NCBI RefSeq assembly: GCF_014635285.1
Contig: NZ_BMCR01000010.1
Location: forward strand, 62,001-126,000
DNA: 64,000 nucleotides
Reading direction: 5' to 3'
Source of the DNA: Stappia taiwanensis
GTDB lineage: Bacteria > Pseudomonadota > Alphaproteobacteria > Rhizobiales > Stappiaceae
The notes beneath the pieces are model-generated. The model was not told the origin of the DNA. It saw nothing but the letters and a program-made list of their open reading frames with translations, and did no database searches. Both the position numbers and the translations under genes were made by a program. Numbering within the stretch: position 1 is the first letter of the stretch; every line of letters begins with the position of its first letter. Below are positions 45,676-52,757 of the stretch, piece after piece.

Positions 45676-47337
45676 TCAGCCTTCGGCCACCGCCAGCCGG
45701 CTTTCCAGGAGGTCCCCGCTCTGGCTGAGAATCGGGTAGGCGATGGTGGCGATCAGCGAGTTGATCTGCTTGTAATGGCGGATCGTTTCCAGATGGATTT
45801 CACTGGTCTCGATGGCATTGATACTGCCTTCGCGCAGGCGCTTGAGGTGCCGGGCGCTGCTGTCCCGTTCCAGTTGCCGCAGCCGGTCCTTCTCCTCCAC
45901 CAGCTGCCGCGCGGTCTCCCGGTCGCCGGAAACCAGCAGATTGAGCGCCAGTTTCAGGTTGGACAGGACCCGCTGATGCAGGTCGGTCAACTCGCGCCAG
46001 CCATCCTCGGAAAACGCCAGCCGCCGGTCCCGCCGCTTTTCCGCCAGCGCCAACAGGTCCTTGACGATGATGTCGCCCACATGCTCCAGACTGATCGCAT
46101 GGCCGGTCAGTTCGAAACAGCGCTGCGCGTCGGCCGGCTCGAGGCGGGAGCGGGCCAGCTCGGTGAGATAGGCCTTGATCTCCGCCTGCGCCCGGTCGAG
46201 CTCGTCATCCAGCGCCCGGGTGCGGGCGATCAGCGGCGCCGAACCGCTCTCATAAAGCTCCATCACCGGCGCCAGCATCCGCTGTACCGTCTCGCCCATG
46301 CCCAGCAGCTCGCGGGTCGCCCCGGCAATCGCCAGATGCGGCACCTTGAGGGCGCTGCGATCAAGGGCGCTGATGCGGGTCTCCGGCAGCTCTTCCTTCT
46401 CCGCCGCCAGGCCGATTACCCCTTCGATGACCCGAGCCATCGGCAGGCAAAGCGGCAGGCCGATCAGCAACAGGCTCGCATTGAACAGAAGATGGGCATT
46501 GACGATCTGCGCCGCGGGGCTCGCGCCCAGCAGATCGAGCGGCGGTGCCACGGTGACGAGCAGGAAGAGGGCGGCCAGCGAGCCGCCGCCGCGAAACACC
46601 ATGTTGCCGGTGACGATGCGCCGCGCCTCGACCGACCCGCCCCGGGTCAGCCCGAGGGCGATCAGCCCGCCGCCGAAATTGGCGCCCAGCGCCAGCGCGA
46701 TGCCCAGATCGGCGGGCAGTACATTCTGCGCCGCCAACGTCATGAACAGGAGGATGGCTCCGACGCTGGAATGCACCGCCCAGGTGAACAGCGCCCCGAG
46801 CAGGAAGGCGGTCAGGAAATCGCCTGACAGGTAATCGACGACGAGGGCGAAGAAGGCGCCTTCGCGCAAGGGGGCCGTCGCCTCGCCCATCAGCCGCAGG
46901 GACAACAGGATCAGGGCGATGCCGACGAGAATCCGGCCGCTCTGGCGCTGTTCGCGGCTGCGCCCGTTGAGAAACAGCGCCCCGCCGACAACCAGACAGA
47001 TCGGCATCAGCCAGGAGATGTCATAGGCCAGAATGCGCACCACCAGCGCCGAGCCGAGATCCGCGCCCAGCATCAGGGACAGCCCCACCGGCAGGCCCAG
47101 CAGGCCGCTGGCGGCAAAGCCCGCGCCCAGAACCGCCACGGCGGTGGAGCTTTGCAGCACCACGGCGGCGATGGTTCCGCTGGCGGCGGCCTTCACCGCG
47201 CCGGTGCGAGCCCGGCCGATGGCCCGGCGCAAGCCCGCCCCGTGTGCCCGCTCCACTCCGGTCCGCACCATCCGGACCGCGAAGAGCAGCAACGTAACGG
47301 CACCGGCCAAATGCAGCAGCATCAACGATACGGTCAT
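45676..47337 (-). CDS. Na/Pi cotransporter family protein with PhoU-like C-terminal domain
   Basis: A 553-residue inner-membrane protein. The first ~300 residues are two Na/Pi cotransporter repeats, each with the QSS-type motif (AAVVLQSSTAVAVLG; FTWAVHSSVGAILLF). The remainder is a helical PhoU-like cytoplasmic domain with FELTGHAISLEHVGDIIVKDL. The family moves phosphate with sodium, and NptA-like members can act in either direction. Placed between the AEP transporter and the C-P hydrolysis genes, it could remove the phosphate released inside the cell or take up phosphate made outside. It is on the same strand as both. Confidence 0.9.
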   Translation of the reverse strand: MTVSLMLLHLAGAVTLLLFAVRMVRTGVERAHGAGLRRAIGRARTGAVKAAASGTIAAVVLQSSTAVAVLGAGFAASGLLGLPVGLSLMLGADLGSALVVRILAYDISWLMPICLVVGGALFLNGRSREQRQSGRILVGIALILLSLRLMGEATAPLREGAFFALVVDYLSGDFLTAFLLGALFTWAVHSSVGAILLFMTLAAQNVLPADLGIALALGANFGGGLIALGLTRGGSVEARRIVTGNMVFRGGGSLAALFLLVTVAPPLDLLGASPAAQIVNAHLLFNASLLLIGLPLCLPMARVIEGVIGLAAEKEELPETRISALDRSALKVPHLAIAGATRELLGMGETVQRMLAPVMELYESGSAPLIARTRALDDELDRAQAEIKAYLTELARSRLEPADAQRCFELTGHAISLEHVGDIIVKDLLALAEKRRDRRLAFSEDGWRELTDLHQRVLSNLKLALNLLVSGDRETARQLVEEKDRLRQLERDSSARHLKRLREGSINAIETSEIHLETIRHYKQINSLIATIAYPILSQSGDLLESRLAVAEG

Positions 47338-47543
47338 GTTTCTGTCCTTCTTGCTTCAATCGCCGACCCGGGAATCGTCACACCCCCGCCGCACGGGTCG
47401 TGGGCAGGTTTCTCCGGTCGAATCGTCCAATATCACCCAGGATTGCGGTGGCTTTGCGGCCTCCCGGGGCACTGTGCCCCGCCAGGCCGTGACACCGGTG
47501 ACGCGCCCGCATGGGCGAGCCTAACCGCTGCAGATGACAATCG
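47338..47543. other. Short intergenic region upstream of the Na/Pi transporter gene
   Basis: No gene. AAGGACAG just before the Na/Pi ATG serves as its ribosome binding site. The remainder is GC-rich with no clear promoter I can defend; it must hold the Na/Pi promoter if the hairpins at 47544-47595 end the aepW transcript. Confidence 0.4.
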
Positions 47544-47595
47544 GATCGGCCTTTCGCCGATCTGCCGCGCGCATCGACCACGCGATGCGCGCGGC
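47544..47595 (-). terminator. Tandem hairpins downstream of aepW
   Basis: Immediately downstream of the permease stop codon, GCCGCGCGCATCG and its exact complement (47564-47595) form a 13-bp stem with a 6-nt loop. A second stem, GATCGGC-CTTTC-GCCGATC (47544-47562), follows it in the minus-strand transcript. There is no U-tract, so they may act as a 3'-end stabilising or Rho-assisted structure for the aepXVW mRNA. Confidence 0.55.
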
Positions 47596-47601
47596 ACCAC
47601 G

Positions 47602-49308
47602 CTAGTGCCCGTCCCGCCGGCGCCAGACGCTGGTCCGCCGCAGCAGGGAGCCAGTCACCACCACCTGAACGAGCTTCACGCACACCGACGTCAGCACGAT
47701 CATGATGGCCATCGCCGCCGCCGGCGCCTGATCGCCAACGTCATCCATGTTCAAAACGGCGATGGAGGCCAGTTTCGTATCCGGCGCATAGAGGAACACC
47801 GCTGCCGAGACGGTCGTCATCGCATTCAGGAAAAGATAGATCGCCACGTCGATAATCAAGGGCAGGCAGATCGGCACATGCACCCGCCACATGGTCTTGT
47901 AGGCCGGCACCTTGAGCGAGGCGGACACCGCTTCGAACTCCCGGTCCACCTGTTTCAGCGCGGTGACGAAGGACAGGTGCGAGACCGTGTAGAAATGCAC
48001 AACCGTCGACAGCACCAGGATCGCCATCGTGCCGTAGAACCCGCTCAGCGGATTGAGCGGGTTGGAAAAGAAGAACACATAGGCAAGACCAAGCACCAGG
48101 CCGGGCACTGCCATCGGGATCATCGCCAGCATGTGCAGCAGCCCGCGGGCAAACGGCAGCCCGTCCGACTTCTCGACGAAATAGGCGCCGAGGAAGATCA
48201 CGCTGGTGCCGATCACCGCCGTCCAGGCCGCCATTTCCAGCGAATTGGTGAAGGACGCCCAGCCATTCGGGTCGATGGCGTTGAAGTCGTAATGCACCAG
48301 CGACAGGGTCAGATTGTACGGCCAGTAGGTCACCAGCGAGGCGAACACCGCCGTGCCGATGATGCCGATCAGGAACACGGCGACCAGCGAGCAAAAGGCG
48401 AGGAAGGCCCGGTCGCGGATCTTGTTCGGCACCGGCACGTAAGGCACCGCCCGCGCGGAAAGCTGCGCCACCTGCTTGCGCCGCACGATCCTGTCGACGG
48501 AGAACGAGATGATCGCGGGGAACAGGAGGATCAGGCCGACCACCGCGCCCATGGAGAAGCTCTGCTGACCGACCACCTGCTTGTAGATATCCGTCGCCAG
48601 CACATTGAAGTTGCCGCCGATCACCTTGGGCACGCCGAAATCGGTGATCGTCAGGGTGAAGACAACGAAGCCGGCGCTGATCAGCCCGTAGCGGGCACCG
48701 GGTACGGTAATGGTCCAGAACGCCCGCCAACGCGAGGTGCACATCGCCTCCGCCGCCTCGTAAAGCCGCGCATCGGCGGTCGACAGCGCCGTCACCATGA
48801 TCATCAGCACATGGGGAAACACATAGAAGGTGATGCCAAGCACGATGCCGATCGGCCCGTAGATCGAGTTGCCGAACAACAGCCCCTTGATCATCCCCTG
48901 ATTGCCGAACAGATAGATCAGCGCAATCGCCGACAACAGCGAGGGCGCCAGGATCGGGATCATGGCAATCGCCCGGAACAGCGTGCGCCCGGGCATGCAG
49001 GTGCGGGTCAGCGCATAGGCGTAGCCGAAGGCCAGGAGACAGGCGAGCACCGTGACCACCAGGGCGATCTCGACCGAGTTGAAGATCGACTGGATCAGCC
49101 CGGCGGAGGAGAAGTACTTGGCGAAATTGGCAAGCCCGACATAAGCGCCCAGATCGTCCTGAAGGCTCTTGATGAAGATCGTCGCCAGCGGCGCGGCGAC
49201 GAAGACGATGAGCAGCCCGACCCCGGCCAGCAGCCCCAGCGTCGACACCAGACGGCCGCCGTCGATCGGCGCCCGCCCGGCAAGGGCAGTGCTGTCGGCC
49301 GCGCTCAT
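47602..49308 (-). CDS. aepW: 2-aminoethylphosphonate ABC transporter permease (double-length, AepW/PhnU2 type)
   Basis: A 568-residue permease made of two tandem ABC membrane domains in a single chain, with about twelve helices. Each half has an EAA-type coupling loop: LYEAAEAMCTSRWRAFWTITVPG near residue 185 and EFEAVSASLKVPAYKTMWRVHVP near 470. The fused arrangement is what is found in the putative AEP transporter permeases of the PhnU2/AepW type. Its ATG overlaps the ATPase stop codon (ATGA). The context (AepX-like binding protein, AepV-like ATPase and AEP breakdown genes) supports AEP as substrate. Confidence 0.9.
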   Translation of the reverse strand: MSAADSTALAGRAPIDGGRLVSTLGLLAGVGLLIVFVAAPLATIFIKSLQDDLGAYVGLANFAKYFSSAGLIQSIFNSVEIALVVTVLACLLAFGYAYALTRTCMPGRTLFRAIAMIPILAPSLLSAIALIYLFGNQGMIKGLLFGNSIYGPIGIVLGITFYVFPHVLMIMVTALSTADARLYEAAEAMCTSRWRAFWTITVPGARYGLISAGFVVFTLTITDFGVPKVIGGNFNVLATDIYKQVVGQQSFSMGAVVGLILLFPAIISFSVDRIVRRKQVAQLSARAVPYVPVPNKIRDRAFLAFCSLVAVFLIGIIGTAVFASLVTYWPYNLTLSLVHYDFNAIDPNGWASFTNSLEMAAWTAVIGTSVIFLGAYFVEKSDGLPFARGLLHMLAMIPMAVPGLVLGLAYVFFFSNPLNPLSGFYGTMAILVLSTVVHFYTVSHLSFVTALKQVDREFEAVSASLKVPAYKTMWRVHVPICLPLIIDVAIYLFLNAMTTVSAAVFLYAPDTKLASIAVLNMDDVGDQAPAAAMAIMIVLTSVCVKLVQVVVTGSLLRRTSVWRRRDGH

Positions 49309-50498
49309 GCCCCGGCCTCCGCCACCGGCTGCGCGCGCCCGCCGGCTGTGCGTTCATCGCCCGGATAAACGCACAGCCGGTCTCTCGGCAGGGAAAACGG
49401 CAGCGTGCTGCCTTCGCTGATGCCGAAATCGCGCAGGATGTTGGCGGAAAGATCCGCGTCGAAGGCTTCTCCCTCGAAACCGTCCACCCGCACCCGGGCC
49501 CGGCTGAAGGAGCCGAGAAAGTCGATGCTCTCCACATAGCCGAGGAAGCGGTTTTCCGCCGTCTCCTCCACACCGCGGAACACCACGTCTTCCGGCCGGA
49601 AGCTGACCAGCACCTCGCCGGTGCGGTCCGGCACCTGAGCGGTGTCGAGCGACAGGGCCTGCTCGCCGATGCGCACCGAACCATCCTTGCCGATGCGGCC
49701 ACGCAACAGGTTCATGTGGCCGACGAAATCGGCGACGAAGGCGCTTTGCGGGCGGGAATAGACCTCCATCGGCGTGCCGACCTGCTCGATCTTGCCCTTG
49801 CTCATGACAACGACGATATCGGCGAGCGCCAGCGCCTCCTCCTGGTCGTGGGTCACCATCACCGTGGTCACGCCAAGCCGGCGCTGCAGGTCCTTCATTT
49901 CGTGGCGCAGATCGACCCGCACCTTGGCATCGAGCGCGCTCAACGGCTCATCGAGCAGCAACAGGCCCGGCTGCATCGCCAGCGCCCGCGCCAGTGCCAC
50001 CCGCTGCTGTTCGCCGCCCGACAGCGCCGCCGGGTATTTGCGCCCCGAGGTGGGCAGATGCACCAGTTCCAGAAGCTCCTGCACCCGCGTGGCGATTTCC
50101 GCCTTGGGCAGGCCCTGATTGACCAGGCCGTAGCCGACATTGGCGTTGACGGTGAGATTGGGAAACAGGGAATAGGACTGGAAGACGATGCCGAAATCGC
50201 GCTGCGACGGCGGCAGGTTGGAGATATCCCGCCCGTCCTGAACGATCCGCCCCGAGGACTGACGCTCCAGGCCGGCGATCGACCGCAGCAAGGTGGTCTT
50301 GCCGCAGCCCGAAGGACCAAGAAAACAGACGAACGAGCCGCGCTCGATGGTCAGGGAGATATCGGCGAGGGCCGAGAAGTCGCCGAAGCGCTTGCAGACG
50401 TCCCGGATTTCAAGAAACACATCGCTCTCCGCTGCCTCGGGTTCGGGCGACAGGCGCGCCGACTGGGCAAGGGCCGGGCGTTTCGCTGCCATGTTCAT
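49305..50498 (-). CDS. aepV: 2-aminoethylphosphonate ABC transporter ATPase (AepV/PhnT2 type)
   Basis: A 397-residue ABC ATPase of the CUT1/PotA-like group. Walker A is GPSGCGKTTLL, the Q-loop lies in FGIVFQSYSLFP, the signature is LSGGEQQRVALARAL, Walker B is GLLLLDEPLSAL, and the H-loop is VMVTHDQEEAL. A C-terminal TOBE-type regulatory domain begins near residue 290. GGAAGG precedes ATG 50498. It overlaps the permease gene by 4 bp and lies 80 bp downstream of the binding-protein gene, completing a one-ATPase, one-fused-permease importer. Confidence 0.92.
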   Translation of the reverse strand: MNMAAKRPALAQSARLSPEPEAAESDVFLEIRDVCKRFGDFSALADISLTIERGSFVCFLGPSGCGKTTLLRSIAGLERQSSGRIVQDGRDISNLPPSQRDFGIVFQSYSLFPNLTVNANVGYGLVNQGLPKAEIATRVQELLELVHLPTSGRKYPAALSGGEQQRVALARALAMQPGLLLLDEPLSALDAKVRVDLRHEMKDLQRRLGVTTVMVTHDQEEALALADIVVVMSKGKIEQVGTPMEVYSRPQSAFVADFVGHMNLLRGRIGKDGSVRIGEQALSLDTAQVPDRTGEVLVSFRPEDVVFRGVEETAENRFLGYVESIDFLGSFSRARVRVDGFEGEAFDADLSANILRDFGISEGSTLPFSLPRDRLCVYPGDERTAGGRAQPVAEAGA

Positions 50499-50578
50499 GA
50501 CCGGCGATCCTTCCGAGCTGATTGGAAAGAAGGAAGAAGTCCGGCCGGACGCGCCGGCCGGTCTCGCTGATGTGCCGC

Positions 50579-51616
50579 TTATTTCGGCGCGGACTTCGAC
50601 CCGTAGCGCTTTTCCCACTCTTCGAGGATACGCTTGCGGTTTTCAGCCGCCCAGCCGAAATCGTTGTCGATCATCTTGTCCTGGATGTTCTCCGGGAAGT
50701 TCTCGACCGGCTTGGCGATGCCCGGCATGGCCACCACCGCATAGGCCTCGTTGTACATCCGGTTGGCCTTTTCGGTGACGGACCAGTCGGCGAAGGCCTT
50801 GGCACCGGCCTTGTTCTTGGCCGTCTTCATGATGCCGAAGCTCTCAAGGTCCCAGCCGAGACCCTCCGACGGGGCGATCACCGCCACCGGCGCGCCGTCG
50901 CTCTTCAGCTGTGCGCCCTTGTAGGCGAAGGAGACGCCGATCGGGTATTCGCCGCGCCCGGCCATCTTGCACGGGGCGGAGCCGGAATGGGTGTAGATGC
51001 CGATGTTTTCGTGCAAGCCGTCCATGTAGGACCAGGCCATGTCCTCGCCCCAGATCTGCATCCAGCTCGACACGTCGAGGAAGCCGGTGCCCGAGGAGGC
51101 CGGGTTCGGCATGACGATATGGCCCTTGTAGACCGGCTTCAGCAGGTCCTGCCAGCTCGCCGGCATCGGCAGACCCTTGGCCTCCGCCTCATAGGTGTTG
51201 ACGCAGAGAGAGGCCACCCAGGCGCGCTGGCCGACCCAGCGCGGCGGCGACTGCTTGTCCATCAGCGCCGGCGACAGCTTGTCCACCCCGGCCGGCGCAT
51301 AGCCCTCCAAAAGGCCCCGGTCGGCCATCATGAGAAGGCTGGTGGCGGCAAGACCCCATACGATATCCGCCGGCGAGTTCTCCCCCTCCGCCAGCAGCTT
51401 CGCCGTGATCACGCCGGTGGAATCGCGCACCCACTGGATTTCATAGTCCGGATTGTCCGCCTCGAAGGCTTCGGCGAAGCCGGTCAGTTCCTCCGGTTCG
51501 ACCGCCGTGTAGACCGTGATCTTCTCGCGCGCCGCGGCCGCCTCGATGCCAATGGCAAGCGTGGCGACCGCCGCGAATCCTGCAATGCGGCCAAAGGTCT
51601 GTGCTACCGTTCCCAT
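50579..51616 (-). CDS. aepX: 2-aminoethylphosphonate ABC transporter substrate-binding protein (AepX/PhnS2 type)
   Basis: A 345-residue periplasmic binding protein. ATG 51616 has GGAG 6 nt upstream and opens a signal peptide ending near IEAAAA. The mature part starts KITVYTAVEPEELTGFAEAF, typical of the iron/AEP-binding extracellular protein family, and includes DIVWGLAATSLLMMADRG, NPASSGTGFLDVSSW and IGIYTHSGSAPCKMAGRGEY. The context matches AepX of marine alphaproteobacteria. It is divergent from a LysR gene across a 237-bp AT-rich region carrying motifs shared with the phnW promoter. Confidence 0.92.
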   Translation of the reverse strand: MGTVAQTFGRIAGFAAVATLAIGIEAAAAREKITVYTAVEPEELTGFAEAFEADNPDYEIQWVRDSTGVITAKLLAEGENSPADIVWGLAATSLLMMADRGLLEGYAPAGVDKLSPALMDKQSPPRWVGQRAWVASLCVNTYEAEAKGLPMPASWQDLLKPVYKGHIVMPNPASSGTGFLDVSSWMQIWGEDMAWSYMDGLHENIGIYTHSGSAPCKMAGRGEYPIGVSFAYKGAQLKSDGAPVAVIAPSEGLGWDLESFGIMKTAKNKAGAKAFADWSVTEKANRMYNEAYAVVAMPGIAKPVENFPENIQDKMIDNDFGWAAENRKRILEEWEKRYGSKSAPK

Positions 51617-51740
51617 GTAAGTCTCCATCCGCGAAGGTGATCGGTTCACTCGCCGCCCGGCAGGTTGTTTTGTCGTTTTGCCGGTACGACTGGGCGCAAA
51701 CCTTACGCCACAAGGAAACGATTGGCGAAGCCCATAAGTC

Positions 51741-51768
51741 AAATCGCTAATTTCGATACGACGTATCG
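51741..51768. promoter_or_regulatory. Operator region between aepX and its LysR regulator
   Basis: CGATACG-A-CGTATCG (51754-51768) is a palindrome around a single central base. It is preceded by AAATCGCTAATTTC (51741-51754), which matches the block next to the palindrome upstream of phnW. The surroundings are AT-rich (ATTAATATAAAAG at 51773-51785). The divergent promoters of aepX and the LysR gene must lie here, and the site fits LysR-type binding. Confidence 0.6.
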
Positions 51769-51853
51769 CATGAATTAATATAAAAGAAATCTCCGCGCCG
51801 AGCGCACCTGTCTTGTCCAGGTGTCTGCCGGCATGAGAAATCGAGGATCCGGA

Positions 51854-52738
51854 ATGCGGTATGTGCAGTTGCGCGCCTTTCACAACGTCGCCATGGCCGG
51901 CGGCTTTTCCAAGGCGGCGGATGTCCTCGGGCTGACCCAGCCGGCGGTCTCCGACCAGGTGCGCAAGCTGGAGGAAGAGTATGACATCGCGCTGTTTTAC
52001 CGGAACAAGCGCCAGGTCTCGTTGACCGACACCGGGCACCGGCTACTGGAAATCACCCGGCGCATGTTCGACACGGAAAACCAGGCGATGGAGTTTTTGT
52101 CCGAGGCGCGGGACCTGCGCACCGGCAGCTTGCGCATCATCGCCGACAGCGCTCTTCACCTGCTGCATCTGCTGCCGCCGTTCAAGCAGCGCTATCCGGG
52201 CATCGAGATTTCCATTCGCAGCGGCAACACCGAAACCGTGCTCAAGGCGCTTGGCGACTATGCCGCCGATGTGGGCGTGCTCGGCGAGATGATCGAGCGT
52301 CCCGGCTTCACGGCCCGAACCCTGGGCAGCGAGCCGCTGATTGCCTTTGTCGCCCGCTCCCACCCCTGGAGCCAGCGGAGCGGAGCAACCCTTGCCGAAA
52401 TCTGTTCCCAGCCGCTGATCCTGCGCGAGAACGGCTCCAAGACCCGGCAGAAGTTCGAGGACGAGGTACACCGGCGCGGCCTGCCCCTGCAGATCGCCAT
52501 CGAGGCGGAAGGACGCGAGGCGGTGCGCGAGATCGTCGCCACCGGCCTTGGCGTCGGCGTCGTCTCCCAGGCCGAGTTCGGCCACGATCCCCGGCTGGCG
52601 ATCATCCCGATCCTGGATGCCGACATGCATATGGAAGAGGCCCTGCTCTGCCTCAGCGAGCGCGCCCAAGCAAAGCTGATCTCCGCCTTCTTCGAAATCG
52701 CCGCCGAAAGCCGGACGGACGAACAGCCCACCGGCTGA
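51854..52738 (+). CDS. LysR family regulator of aminoethylphosphonate catabolism
   Basis: A 294-residue LysR regulator. The N-terminal HTH is FHNVAMAGGFSKAADVLGLTQPAVSDQVRKL (given here as its span, residues 8-38), followed by a LysR effector domain with LRIIADSALHLLHLLPPF and the late EIVATGLGVGVVSQAE. It matches the LysR subfamily associated with AEP catabolism clusters. ATG 51854 has GAGG 7 nt upstream and is preferred over GTG 51821. It is divergent from aepX and probably activates aepXVW and phnW in the presence of AEP or a breakdown product, independent of phosphate supply as in related marine bacteria (inference). Confidence 0.9.
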   Translation: MRYVQLRAFHNVAMAGGFSKAADVLGLTQPAVSDQVRKLEEEYDIALFYRNKRQVSLTDTGHRLLEITRRMFDTENQAMEFLSEARDLRTGSLRIIADSALHLLHLLPPFKQRYPGIEISIRSGNTETVLKALGDYAADVGVLGEMIERPGFTARTLGSEPLIAFVARSHPWSQRSGATLAEICSQPLILRENGSKTRQKFEDEVHRRGLPLQIAIEAEGREAVREIVATGLGVGVVSQAEFGHDPRLAIIPILDADMHMEEALLCLSERAQAKLISAFFEIAAESRTDEQPTG

Positions 52739-52757
52739 GGCGCACGACCCCTCCGCC

